Below are positions 1 through 7,650 of a DNA stretch of 64,000 bases, one piece after another; position 1 is the first letter of the stretch, and each line of letters starts with the position of its first letter. Where the stretch lies: the NCBI GenBank assembly GCA_028292505.1, contig JAQGMF010000032.1, forward strand, positions 1 through 64,000. The letters run 5' to 3'. This DNA is from Rhodocyclales bacterium. Its GTDB lineage: Bacteria > Pseudomonadota > Gammaproteobacteria > Burkholderiales > Rhodocyclaceae. The position numbers were made by a program, and so were the translations under genes. The notes under the pieces were generated by a model. That model did not search any database and was not told the origin of the DNA. It saw nothing but the letters and a program-made list of their open reading frames with translations.

Positions 1-835
1 CGGTGTTGTCGTCTTCGCCAAGCTCCTTCTGGATCTGCCGCAACTGCTCGCGCAGGATGTGTTCGCGCTGGCGCTCATCGAAAGTCGCCTGCGTCTTCTC
101 GCGCAACTGCTGCGTGAGCTTGAGCACGCCGACGCGCGAGGCCAGCAGCGCAATCACCTTGTCCAAACGGCGCACTAGGTCGAAGGTTTCGAGCAGGTCC
201 TGCTTCTCCTCGACCTTCTCATCGATAAGGTTCGCCACCATGTCGGCCAGGGTCGCGGGCGAGTCGACGCTGCGTATGACATCGGCAACTTCGCTGGAAA
301 GGTGGGGCAACAAGGCAATCGCTTCCAGTGCCTGCTCCTTGAGCTGCACGAAGCGCGCTTCGACCTCCGCACCTTCGCCATTCGACTCCGCTATCATCGC
401 CACGCGACCAACCATGAACGGCCAGCCATCAAGGAATTCGCGCACCTGGAAGCGTGACTGACCCTGCACCACCAGATGATGGCCGCCGTCCTTGCCGGTG
501 ATGTAACGCACGATGGGGCCAGACGTGCCGACCCAGTACAGATCGTTCGGCCCGACCTTGTCCTGCTCCGCATCGCGCTGGAGCAAAAAGCCCACCGGCA
601 GGTCATGCTTCACCGCCTCCTGCGCCGCCATCACAGACGTGGCACGGCCCACTGTCACCGGCGACAGATTGCCGGGGAACAGCACCGCACCGCGCAGCGG
701 AATCAGAATCATCGTGTCCTCAGGCAGGCGCTTGAGCGCCCCACCCGAAGTTGCAGCCGCCGCCTGCAAGGCAGCATCTGCCGCACGCGCGGCGTCGAGA
801 GACCACGTTTGTTCCTGCGTTGGCCATTGCTTCAT
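1..835 (-). CDS. lon: Lon protease, ATP-dependent, N-terminal part (cut by window edge)
   Basis: ATP-dependent serine protease that degrades misfolded and regulatory proteins in the cytoplasm. Only the first 278 codons are in the window. Reading the minus strand from ATG at 835 gives the Lon substrate-recognition domain (ILIPLRGAVLFPGNLSPVTV, then GPIVRYITGKDGGHH) followed by the helical region ending in REHILREQLRQIQKELGED, a signature that precedes the AAA+ module. The AAA+ and protease domains lie beyond base 1. GGTGAAGGA just upstream of 835 is a plausible ribosome binding site. The N-terminus, with about 30 extra residues before the first strand, is somewhat longer than in E. coli Lon. 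A sigma-32-like promoter lies at 910-938, fitting heat-shock control. Confidence 0.93.
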   Translation of the reverse strand, partial: MKQWPTQEQTWSLDAARAADAALQAAAATSGGALKRLPEDTMILIPLRGAVLFPGNLSPVTVGRATSVMAAQEAVKHDLPVGFLLQRDAEQDKVGPNDLYWVGTSGPIVRYITGKDGGHHLVVQGQSRFQVREFLDGWPFMVGRVAMIAESNGEGAEVEARFVQLKEQALEAIALLPHLSSEVADVIRSVDSPATLADMVANLIDEKVEEKQDLLETFDLVRRLDKVIALLASRVGVLKLTQQLREKTQATFDERQREHILREQLRQIQKELGEDDNT

Positions 836-909
836 CACGATTCCTTCACCTTGCGTTACTCGACGCGCCGGGCGACCTTGTGGAGGTGTGGCTGTCGGGG
901 ATAGGAACT

Positions 910-938
910 AGATGGCGATGGGGAGAGGGGGTTTCAAG
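910..938 (-). promoter_or_regulatory. Sigma-32 (RpoH) type promoter for lon
   Basis: On the minus strand CTTGAAA (938-932), a 14-base spacer and CGCCATCT (917-910) match the heat-shock consensus CTTGAAA-N11-16-CCCCATNT in 14 of 15 defined positions. It lies about 75 bases before the lon start. A second CCCCAT inside the spacer is too close to the -35 box to serve. Confidence 0.7.
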
Positions 939-1113
939 GGGCTGTGCTGCGCTTCCGTTTGTGGGGCAATCCACACGGCGCATTCAGGTCTTGAGGATAT
1001 AACTGTCACGTCCTCGTGCACATTCTCTGCTATTTCGTCATAGTCAACGAAAAGCGAGGCAGTTACTATTTGTGTGCGAGCGCCCTCTCTCGACTTGGGT
1101 GTGCGCATTCGAT

Positions 1114-1131
1114 GAATTTTGACGAAAATTC
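1114..1131. promoter_or_regulatory. Inverted repeat upstream of the three-gene cassette (possible operator)
   Basis: GAATTTT-gacg-AAAATTC is a perfect 7-bp inverted repeat, AT-rich, followed at once by a GATAAT -10-like hexamer. It lies about 70 bases before the first gene of the 1198-3374 cassette and could be an autoregulatory site. I see nothing else in the gap 939-1197. Confidence 0.35.
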
Positions 1132-1197
1132 GATAATGACGGCAGCGTGCCTTGGGTTCAGGGTAATTGCGCATGTCATTTCGGTGGGGGTGGTGGC

Positions 1198-1902
1198 GTG
1201 ATTCTAGATGCGATGAAATTGTCCTCTCTGATTTTTCAGATTCAATACAAAGATGCGTTTGAGCTTTGGGACTCCGCAGGAAGCATAGCTCGCAGGATGT
1301 CCGACATCTGGCCCAATCTATCTCTGCAAGGCGGTCAGCCAAATCAGCAAATTCTGCGTGGCGATGGTATCCAGATCAATACCGGGTTGGCTCAATCGAC
1401 TCTCACCCTTACCGGAATAAAGTCGCTGGACCAGCACAAGAATATACGCGGTGCTTTCGAGGCATGGAGAGATTACTTACAGCTCAACCAACTATTGCGG
1501 CTTAGCGCCCGCAGCACCTATGTGAAAGAATTTGCCTCGATGAGAGAGGCGAACGCCATGCTACAAAATCTCAAGTTGGGTCGTTGGCCGCAAGCTAAAG
1601 TGTTTGAGCAACCAATGGATTCCGAATTGAATACCATTGACATGACTTTTAGGTTTGAGACAGTCGAGTCATTTACGACGGTCAGGGTGAAAACAGATCG
1701 TCTTACTTTCGAAGCTGATCTGGATGCCGACTTTGTAGACGAACCAAAAATTAGGAAAGAGAAGAACCGTTTCGTGGTCGACTTTGACCGAGGTCTTTTA
1801 GGGACTGTCGATGCAGCGAAATTGAGTATCGAGGATTGGCTGAAGGGCTACACACACGTAATGCGTCGAGACCTTGATAAGGTAATTGGGAGCAACATAT
1901 GA
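1198..1902 (+). CDS. Uncharacterised protein, first gene of low-GC cassette (weakly TIGR04255-like)
   Basis: 234 residues if started at GTG 1198 (GGGGGTGG precedes it) or 229 from ATG 1213. I do not recognise it with confidence. It is soluble, with no signal peptide or membrane segment. The overall shape (N-terminal strand SSLIFQIQY, a middle stretch of alternating strands, an acidic VVDFDRG strand and a C-terminal helix WLKGYTHVMRRDLDKVI) resembles proteins of the TIGR04255 group, but this is an impression. The stop overlaps the next ATG (ATGA), so the two are translationally coupled. Base composition is visibly lower in GC than lon or the YCII genes, suggesting transfer. Confidence 0.7.
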   Translation: MILDAMKLSSLIFQIQYKDAFELWDSAGSIARRMSDIWPNLSLQGGQPNQQILRGDGIQINTGLAQSTLTLTGIKSLDQHKNIRGAFEAWRDYLQLNQLLRLSARSTYVKEFASMREANAMLQNLKLGRWPQAKVFEQPMDSELNTIDMTFRFETVESFTTVRVKTDRLTFEADLDADFVDEPKIRKEKNRFVVDFDRGLLGTVDAAKLSIEDWLKGYTHVMRRDLDKVIGSNI

Positions 1903-2543
1903 CCACTTGGTCGGCGACGGGGCAGCTTGAGAGCGTTTCTCCGAGCACGGAGATCATAAGTACGAGATCGGAGTCATCTGCTCCGCCTATGTCTATTTCT
2001 CGGCTGCGCGTTGTGAGCAATGAGACGGATATTGCAGAAAAATCTGCGTCTGTTGGCGGAGGCGCATCGGTGTCGGCGCATGCTCTTTACCCTCACTTGT
2101 TTGATTCCGATACGGGAGACGGGCAGGCAATTGCGCTGCTCAACCAAGCCGCGGAGGATGCTGTCCGCGCACTCGAATCTCATGATCAGGCGGATCTTGT
2201 CGACATACAAACTCGCTTCACGCAGATAGCAGCGGCCGCCGCCCGAGCCCATGCGCTTACTGTGTTCAATGAAAATTTCGGTTCAGTCGTGTCATTTATC
2301 AGGCGTGCAACTCTGATGACACCCGCAGCAGACATTAGTCGAAGCGCTTTGAATCAATTGATCGTTGCTCTCAAGCGATTACTGCATGAGCCGATGATTG
2401 ACTTGGATGATGCGACTGACATTATTGATGACTTAATGGCAGACGGATGGGAAGGTGCTTATCGAGCCGCAGACGATTTATTGGCAGCTCTCATTGCCGA
2501 GCAAAATGAGCAGGATGAACCGGTGGCTGTTCGCGAAACTTAG
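1899..2543 (+). CDS. Uncharacterised, mostly helical 214-residue protein, middle gene of cassette
   Basis: ATG 1899 overlaps the preceding stop by four bases and has GGGAG seven bases upstream. Residues 1-70 are Ser/Thr/Glu rich and probably disordered. Residues 75-205 look all-helical, with acidic heptad-like stretches (LLNQAAEDAVRALESHDQAD; IDLDDATDIIDDLMADG). There is no catalytic motif, signal peptide or transmembrane segment that I can see. Its place between an unknown protein and a PIN-like protein would suit an adaptor or antitoxin-like partner, but that is inference. The family is not recognised. Confidence 0.7.
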   Translation: MTTWSATGQLESVSPSTEIISTRSESSAPPMSISRLRVVSNETDIAEKSASVGGGASVSAHALYPHLFDSDTGDGQAIALLNQAAEDAVRALESHDQADLVDIQTRFTQIAAAAARAHALTVFNENFGSVVSFIRRATLMTPAADISRSALNQLIVALKRLLHEPMIDLDDATDIIDDLMADGWEGAYRAADDLLAALIAEQNEQDEPVAVRET

Positions 2544-2564
2544 AAATGATAAGGGTGTAATCAA

Positions 2565-3374
2565 TTGCCAGGCAGTTTTCTCGATACTACTGTGCTTGTT
2601 CATTTGGCCGAAAAAATTGAGCCGCATTGTGGCCGTGCTAAAGCCTACGTGCGAGTCAATCCTCCTGCGGAGACTCCGTACTATGCGCTTAAGGAAGTGC
2701 TTGAGAGTCGCGTGCGAGCTTTTTGCGAAGCGCACAACATTCTTCATGCATCTGAGAATGCAGGAGTAGCTTTAGCTGCCATGGCGGGGCGTAATCCAGT
2801 GGAAGGACGGATTCTCTTGGCTAGGATAAAAGTGCTGGCGGACGCATTGACGGCCGCTTTTGAATCGCACGGCGCGCAAGATAAAAGAGAGATGCTGCAG
2901 TGGATCGCGATTCGTGCGAATCAAGTTTGGCGGGGGGCACAGAAGCGTGATGGGGTGCGTACGGTCCAAGCACTCAGTTGTTTCGTCGCGGGAAAGCTCT
3001 GGTATGGAGAAGCCGGGGACCTACGTGGACCGAGCGATGGAGGTTTTGGTTGCTCCAAGTCATCATCTGACCGTTGCGCGGCAGCAGCATATATGCATGC
3101 AGATAAGAGTTCCTTGGCAAAAATGATCGATGCACTTCACCCCAGCAAGCTACCGACCAATCTCGCTGAAAAGAACGAGAATCAAAAGCGGCGCAAAGCA
3201 TTGAAGGAACTTCAGAAAGATGGCCCCGCAAAATTTAACAAGGGACGATGCCGTGCGTTGGGAGACGCTTATTTCGCGTCCATGTGTCCGGGCGGAGCAA
3301 CAGTTCTCACGAGCAATATCGTGGACCACGAAATTTTGTGCAATGCACTTGGGAAGAAAGCAGAGACACCTTAA
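2565..3374 (+). CDS. PIN-domain-like protein (putative ribonuclease), third gene of cassette
   Basis: 269 residues from a TTG start at 2565, chosen because AAGGGTG lies 6-7 bases upstream and the start leads straight into the domain. The N-terminus SFLDTTVLVHLAEK has the first acidic residue and strand of a PIN nuclease. The C-terminus (LGDAYFASMCPGGATVLTSN followed by IVDHEILCNALGK) has the GDA-x-x-A helix and TSN-x-x-D strand of the other end of the fold. In between lies an unusually long helical insert, so the protein is about twice the size of VapC toxins. Known PIN proteins cut RNA with metal ions. It lies 21 bases after the preceding gene, same strand, so probably one transcript. Confidence 0.65.
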   Translation: MPGSFLDTTVLVHLAEKIEPHCGRAKAYVRVNPPAETPYYALKEVLESRVRAFCEAHNILHASENAGVALAAMAGRNPVEGRILLARIKVLADALTAAFESHGAQDKREMLQWIAIRANQVWRGAQKRDGVRTVQALSCFVAGKLWYGEAGDLRGPSDGGFGCSKSSSDRCAAAAYMHADKSSLAKMIDALHPSKLPTNLAEKNENQKRRKALKELQKDGPAKFNKGRCRALGDAYFASMCPGGATVLTSNIVDHEILCNALGKKAETP

Positions 3375-3410
3375 ATTCCTTCGCTCTGAGGAGTAGTCCC
3401 GCAGGGACAT

Positions 3411-3499
3411 GGGTGCAATAACCGAAGGGCATTGCGCCGAATGGGTTGGCCCCGTTTTCCCGCAAACATCCCGTGCAATGCCCTTCGGTTATTGCACCC
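3411..3499. repeat. Perfect 25-bp inverted repeat element after the cassette
   Basis: Arm 3411-3435 (GGGTGCAATAACCGAAGGGC plus ATTGC) is the exact reverse complement of 3475-3499. The arms flank a 39-base centre. It lies just downstream of the PIN-like gene and has no U-tract, so it looks like a palindromic intergenic repeat rather than a terminator. It marks the right boundary of the low-GC cassette. Confidence 0.8.
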
Positions 3500-3552
3500 T
3501 ACGACTGAAATCCCCACAAACTGCCCCAATAACACCCAATTGACGTGGCTCG

Positions 3553-3660
3553 TCAAAGCGCTTCTTTGAGCCTATTGAACGTCAGAACAAGACATACATT
3601 CGTCATTTCAGGCGTCATCGGTTCCAGCACATGCTGTGGCAGTGCAATGTGTCGCTCGAA
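3553..3660 (-). pseudogene. Remnant of an Hsp20/alpha-crystallin gene (3' end only)
   Basis: On the minus strand a frame ending at TGA 3555-3553 reads RIEIPCGRFERHIALPQ, then MTNVCLVLTFNR and a short tail. This matches the last strands of small heat-shock proteins (GRFER-x-I-x-LP ... NGCLVLTL). No start codon with a ribosome site and no complete alpha-crystallin domain can be found upstream in this frame, so only the 3' end survives. It points toward lon on the same strand, which suggests an ancestral hsp20-lon arrangement later split by the cassette at 1198-3374. I see no other gene in 3500-3906. Confidence 0.4.
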
Positions 3661-3906
3661 GCGTCCACAGGGAATCTCGATGCGGGGCTGTCTGCTGCGG
3701 GGCGATTGCGCGATGATTGGTGCGGTGCCGGTTGGCAGAGTGTCGATGGTGCCATCGCCCCCACAACAGAGCCAAAAAAATTTTGAAATTTTTTGTCTGG
3801 CCGTGTCGATCTCGTGAATGTCGTTCGTCGTAGGGATGGAGAGGGATCAAATTGTGGCTATTCCGGCCGCAGATCCGGCTCCCGACAAACTTCAAGGAGA
3901 ACTGAA

Positions 3907-4335
3907 ATGCGATTCATGATGCTGATGATTCCCAAGGGCTACGAGACCGCTGCGCCGGGCACGATGCCGGATGCCAAGGCCGTCGAGGCGATGATGAAAT
4001 ACAACGAGTCCCTGCAGAAAGCGGGCGTGCTGCTGGCGCTGGACGGCCTGCATCCACCTTCAACGGGTGCGCGCGTGTCGTTTGCGGGTGGCAAGGCGAA
4101 GGTCACGGATGGTCCGTTTGCCGAGGCGAAGGAAGTGTTGGGTGGCTACTGGATGATCCAGGTGAAGTCGCGCGAGGAGGCGATCGAGTGGGCTTCGCGC
4201 TGCCCCGGTGGCGACAATGAGATCATCGAGGTGCGGCAAGTGCAGGAGATGTCCGACTTTCCCGCTGATGTGCAGGAAGCGGCTGCCGGTTTCACCGAGA
4301 TACAGGCCGGGCAATACAAGACCGGGCAGGCCTGA
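3907..4335 (+). CDS. YCII-related (DGPF domain) protein
   Basis: 142 residues from ATG 3907, preceded by AAGGAGAA. It is a single YCII/DGPF domain: MRFMMLMIPKGYE at the N-terminus, then the family signature TDGPFAEAKEVLGGYWMI and a C-terminal EVRQVQ strand. YCII-related proteins are small soluble ferredoxin-like folds whose biochemical role is mostly unknown. Several DGPF members are encoded beside ECF42 sigma factors, as here (5726-7069). It is the first gene of a four-gene same-strand run and its spacing suggests co-transcription. Confidence 0.88.
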   Translation: MRFMMLMIPKGYETAAPGTMPDAKAVEAMMKYNESLQKAGVLLALDGLHPPSTGARVSFAGGKAKVTDGPFAEAKEVLGGYWMIQVKSREEAIEWASRCPGGDNEIIEVRQVQEMSDFPADVQEAAAGFTEIQAGQYKTGQA

Positions 4336-4358
4336 ACCTTACAGCGCGGGAGAACGAC

Positions 4359-4898
4359 ATGATCAAGAAAATCATCATTCGGGTTGCGGCTGTCCTTGCG
4401 GTCGTGGTGGTCGGTGTGCTCGTCTTCGCGATGACGGAGCCCGATGCATTCCGCATAGAGCGCACCGCGAGCATCAAGGCGCCGCCGGAGAAAATATTTG
4501 CCGCGCTCAACGACTATCACAGCTGGTTGGCATGGTCGCCGTACGAGAAGCTCGACCCGGCCATGCAGCGCTCCTTCAGCGGCGCGCCGAGTGGCAAGGG
4601 CGCTGTGTATGAATGGAGTGGCAATAAAAATGTCGGTGCGGGGCGCATGGAGATCACCGATTCGACATCGCCCTCGCGGATCGTCATGAGCCTGCACTTC
4701 CTCCGCCCGTTCGAGGCGCATAACACTGCCGAGTTCAGCCTGCAGCCGCAGGGTGACATGACGCGTGTGACATGGAGCATGTCCGGCCCGATGCCTTATG
4801 TATCAAAAGTGATGTGCCTCTTTTTCGATATGGACGCGCTGATCGGTCGCGATTTTGAAAAGGGTCTGGCGAATCTCAAGGCGATCAGCGAGAAGTGA
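4359..4898 (+). CDS. SRPBCC (polyketide cyclase/START-like) protein with N-terminal membrane anchor
   Basis: 179 residues. Residues 5-25 form one hydrophobic segment (IIIRVAAVLAVVVVGVLVFA), so the protein is probably anchored in the inner membrane with the domain outside. Residues 33-178 match the SRPBCC fold: FRIERTASIKAPPEKIFAAL, then NDYHSWLAWSPYEKLDP, central strands, and a C-terminal helix DFEKGLANLKAI. The fold binds hydrophobic ligands, but the ligand cannot be read from sequence. GCGGGAG lies upstream of ATG 4359, and the gene sits 23 bases after the YCII gene, so it is likely part of the same operon. Confidence 0.85.
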   Translation: MIKKIIIRVAAVLAVVVVGVLVFAMTEPDAFRIERTASIKAPPEKIFAALNDYHSWLAWSPYEKLDPAMQRSFSGAPSGKGAVYEWSGNKNVGAGRMEITDSTSPSRIVMSLHFLRPFEAHNTAEFSLQPQGDMTRVTWSMSGPMPYVSKVMCLFFDMDALIGRDFEKGLANLKAISEK

Positions 4899-4965
4899 CG
4901 CACGCAAGATCGGCGATTGAAAATTGAATCTTGAATGCATATCAAACGAATCTGGAGAAATGGAA

Positions 4966-5688
4966 ATGAAATATATCTTGATGCACAGAACAGATGCCCT
5001 TTGTGAAGCCGGCGTCATACCCAGCCCCGAACTCATCGGCCGCGTTGGCGCGATGATGGGTGATATTGCGAAGACAGGGATACTGGTTGACGGCGGGGGG
5101 CTGCGCGCCAGCTCGCTGGGCGTGCGCCTGAATTTTACCGGCGGCACTATGCGCGTCACGAAGGGGCCTTTCACGCCCGGCAATGAGTTGCCCGGTGGCT
5201 TCGGTATCTTCCAGGTCGAGTCCATCGACGATGCAATCGCCTGGACGAAGCGCTTCGGCGAAATCCTCGGCGATGTGGAGGTGGATATCCGCCCGCTGGC
5301 GGAGGCTTGGGATATCGGTATCGGCAGCAAGCCGGAAGGCCTGAAGACGACGCGCTACATGGCCATGCACAAGGCAGACAGCAAGTCCGAAGCAGGCGCA
5401 CCACCGACGCCCGAGGTCATGGCCGCCATGGGCAACCTGATGGGCGAGATGGCACAAGCGGGTGTGCTGCTGTCTGCCGAGGGGCTCGCACCAAGCTCGC
5501 AGGGCGTGCGCTTCAAATATGCCGATGGCAAGAGGACGATGACGGATGGGCCATTCACCGAGTCGAAGGAGCTGATCGCAGGGTTCGTCATTCTCGATGT
5601 GCCCGCGATGCAGGACATGCTGCCGTGGGCCGATCGTTATGCCGAAGCCATAGGCGATATCGAGTTCGATATCCGCCCGTTGGGCTGA
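4966..5688 (+). CDS. Tandem YCII/DGPF-domain protein
   Basis: 240 residues from ATG 4966, chosen because GGAG lies eight bases upstream. An earlier in-frame ATG at 4960 sits too close to that site. Two YCII domains are joined in one chain: residues about 1-115, where the signature is KGPFTPGNELPGGFGIF (Lys replaces the usual Asp), and about 120-240, with the canonical DGPFTESKELIAGFVI. The two halves share MHRTD/MHKAD starts and DIRPL ends, so this is an internal duplication. It lies 37 bases before the ECF42 sigma factor gene, the usual genomic partner of DGPF proteins. Confidence 0.88.
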   Translation: MKYILMHRTDALCEAGVIPSPELIGRVGAMMGDIAKTGILVDGGGLRASSLGVRLNFTGGTMRVTKGPFTPGNELPGGFGIFQVESIDDAIAWTKRFGEILGDVEVDIRPLAEAWDIGIGSKPEGLKTTRYMAMHKADSKSEAGAPPTPEVMAAMGNLMGEMAQAGVLLSAEGLAPSSQGVRFKYADGKRTMTDGPFTESKELIAGFVILDVPAMQDMLPWADRYAEAIGDIEFDIRPLG

Positions 5689-5725
5689 GGTCCGGTCACG
5701 TTCCACGCGAAGCCTGAGCGGAGTC

Positions 5726-7069
5726 ATGAGCGCATCCTCAACGCACCGAGCCATCGAAGCGGTCTGGCGCATCGAGTCGGCGAAGATCATCGGTAGTCTG
5801 GCACGCATGCTGCGCGATGTCGGCCTCGCCGAAGAGCTGGCTCAGGATGCACTTGTCATTGCGCTGGAGCGTTGGCCGGGGAGGGGTGTGCCCGAAAATC
5901 CCGCAGCCTGGTTGATGGCCGCCGCCAAGCGCCGCGCCCTCGACTGGTTGCGCCGCAGCCAGATGCTGGAACGCAAGCACCAGGAGCTTGGGCCGGAGAT
6001 CGAGCTGCAGCACGAGATCGCGACGGAGGAGTTCGCCGCAGCGGTCGACGAGGCCATCGATGCCGGGCGACGCGTGCAATCGGGCGTGGCGGAGGTGGAG
6101 GTAGAATCCGAGGCTGAGGTGAGCGACAACCTGCTGCGGCTGATCTTCACCTCATGTCACCCGGTGCTCTCGTCCGAGGCGCGCGTGGCCTTGACGCTGC
6201 GCCTGCTCGGCGGCCTCACCACCGACGAGATCGCGCGCGCCTTCCTTGTGCCGGAAGCGACGGTCGCGCAACGCATCGTGCGCGCCAAGCGCAGCTTGAC
6301 GGAGGCACACGTGCCCTTCGAAGTGCCACGTGGCGATGCGCTTGGCGAGCGCTTATCATCGGTGCTGGCGGTGCTCTACCTCATCTTCAACGAGGGCTAT
6401 GCGGCCACGGCGGGACAGGACTGGATGCGTCCCATGCTCTGCGAGGAAGCGCTGCGCCTTGGTCGTATTCTGGCTGAGCTGATGCCACTGGAGCCGGAAG
6501 TCCACGGCCTCGTCGCGCTGATGGAAATACAGGCCTCGCGCACGCGTGCGCGCACCAGCCCGAACGGCGAACCGATCCTGTTGCTGGAGCAGAACCGCGC
6601 GCGCTGGGATCAGCTGCTCATTGGTCGTGGTCTCGCTGCGCTGGAGCGTGCCGGCAATCTGAGCCACGCGCACGGCATGCACAACGGCCCATACACTTTG
6701 CAGGCAGCCATCGCGGCCTGCCACGCGCGTGCGCGCACGGCGGTGGAGACGGACTGGGTGCGCATCGCGGCGATCTATGACGTGCTGGCTGAGCTGACGC
6801 CCTCGCCGGTTGTCGAACTCAACCGTGCGGTGGCTGTGTCGATGGCTTATGGGCCCGCTGCGGGCCTTGAGATTGTCGACGCGCTGATCGATGAGCCCGC
6901 GCTGAAGAACTATCACTTGTTGCCGAGCGTGCGTGGCGATTTCCTCTACAGGCTGGGGCGCATCGACGAAGCCCGCGAAGCGTTCAAGCGCGCGGCAGAA
7001 CTCACGCGCAATGCGCGCGAGCGCGAGCTGCTGCTCGAGCGTGTGGCGAGCTGTACGGACGGCTCGTGA
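5726..7069 (+). CDS. ECF sigma factor, ECF42 type, with C-terminal helical-repeat extension
   Basis: 447 residues. Residues about 10-85 are sigma region 2 (VWRIESAKIIGSLARMLRDV; QDALVIALERWPGRGVPENP; AAKRRALDWLRR). Residues about 125-185 are region 4 (LLRLIFTSCHP; TTDEIARAFLVPEATVAQRI). Residues 190-447 form the long all-helical extension (DUF6596/TPR-like: FNEGYAATAGQD; AAIAACHARA; ELNRAVAVSMAYGPAAGL; LGRIDEAREAFKRA). This extension defines ECF42, which works without a classical anti-sigma factor. No anti-sigma gene is visible here. Neighbouring YCII genes are the expected targets or partners. ATG 5726 is preceded by GCGGAGTC. Confidence 0.93.
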   Translation: MSASSTHRAIEAVWRIESAKIIGSLARMLRDVGLAEELAQDALVIALERWPGRGVPENPAAWLMAAAKRRALDWLRRSQMLERKHQELGPEIELQHEIATEEFAAAVDEAIDAGRRVQSGVAEVEVESEAEVSDNLLRLIFTSCHPVLSSEARVALTLRLLGGLTTDEIARAFLVPEATVAQRIVRAKRSLTEAHVPFEVPRGDALGERLSSVLAVLYLIFNEGYAATAGQDWMRPMLCEEALRLGRILAELMPLEPEVHGLVALMEIQASRTRARTSPNGEPILLLEQNRARWDQLLIGRGLAALERAGNLSHAHGMHNGPYTLQAAIAACHARARTAVETDWVRIAAIYDVLAELTPSPVVELNRAVAVSMAYGPAAGLEIVDALIDEPALKNYHLLPSVRGDFLYRLGRIDEAREAFKRAAELTRNARERELLLERVASCTDGS

Positions 7070-7272
7070 CCCTTGCAAGGCTTGTAAACTTTGGCTCGAC
7101 CATCGTCGATGAGCACTGGCGTGACCGTTTCGATGCCGAACCCTGTTATGCCAGTGGTATGAGCTGCAACGACTGCGTGCCTGCTTGCCAGCTCGGTGCC
7201 CAATCGCGGCTCGAATCACCCGGCATCGGCTTCGGTGAACTGGAAGACGATCTCGCGACGCAGTACCGCTAG
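7066..7272 (+). CDS. Possible small Cys-rich protein coupled to the sigma factor gene
   Basis: A 68-residue frame begins with GTG 7066, whose last two bases start the sigma-factor stop codon (GTGA), a common sign of translational coupling. The product contains four cysteines in the pattern C-Y-A-S-G-x-S-C-x-x-C-x-x-x-C, like a small metal or Fe-S site, followed by an acidic tail (FGELEDDLATQYR). I do not recognise a family. The codons look ordinary for this genome, but the frame could still be chance. Confidence 0.38.
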   Translation: MTLARLVNFGSTIVDEHWRDRFDAEPCYASGMSCNDCVPACQLGAQSRLESPGIGFGELEDDLATQYR

Positions 7273-7295
7273 GCAAGCAAGGCCGTATTCAAATT

Positions 7296-7531
7296 CGTCA
7301 TTCCCGCGAAAGCGGAAATCCACTTGGTGGCACGAAAGAACATCACGTAGAAGTGGATTCCCGCTATTTCCCTCTCCCCCAGCCCCCGCTCCGCGCCCCA
7401 CGGTCGGCATTGCATTGCCGACCGGCTGCGCAAGCGGGTTGCATGCAACCCGAAACCCTTGCTGCGCCCCACAAGCGGGCGAGGGGAGCGTCGCGCGGCT
7501 TCGCCGTATGTGAACCTGGCGGGAATGACGG
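7296..7531. repeat. Palindromic repeat (family A) interrupted by a second repeat
   Basis: The left half (CGTCATTCCCGCGAAAGCGG ... CACGTAGAAGTGGATTCCCG CT, ending about 7363) matches the complete copies at 30504-30583 and 56628-56708. The expected right end (GCGGGAATGACG) appears only at 7520-7531. Between them lies a 150-base stretch beginning CCCTCTCCCCCAGCCCCCGC and ending GGGCGAGGGGAGCG, related to the repeat inside the cusA-like gene. One palindromic element seems to have inserted into another. Confidence 0.65.
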
Positions 7532-7559
7532 AAAAAACCTCGCCGTGGCGAGGTTTTTT
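7532..7559 (-). terminator. Intrinsic terminator, bidirectional
   Basis: AAAAAACCTCGC-CGTG-GCGAGGTTTTTT is a perfect 12-bp stem with a four-base loop and A/T tracts on both sides. It lies 90 bases past the end of the minus-strand gene at 7651-8457 and could also stop transcription from the sigma-factor side. Confidence 0.85.
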
Positions 7560-7650
7560 ACTGGAGCGATGCAAAGGCAGCGTTGGCTTGAGGGGATGAT
7601 ATGGCCATTGCATACGTCAGCCGCATGCACCGATTACAGCGGCACGGAAG

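Noticed and set aside
921..938. A shorter-spaced sigma-32 pair in the lon promoter (CTTGAAA with CCCCAT eight bases on)
   Set aside because: Spacing is far below the accepted 11-16 bases; the 14-base alternative fits better.
908..1342. A 144-codon minus-strand frame overlapping the start of the low-GC cassette
   Set aside because: It would cover the lon promoter and the cassette start and has no ribosome site or family pattern.
1198..3374. The three-gene cassette as an insertion sequence
   Set aside because: No transposase motif, and the inverted repeat lies at one end only.
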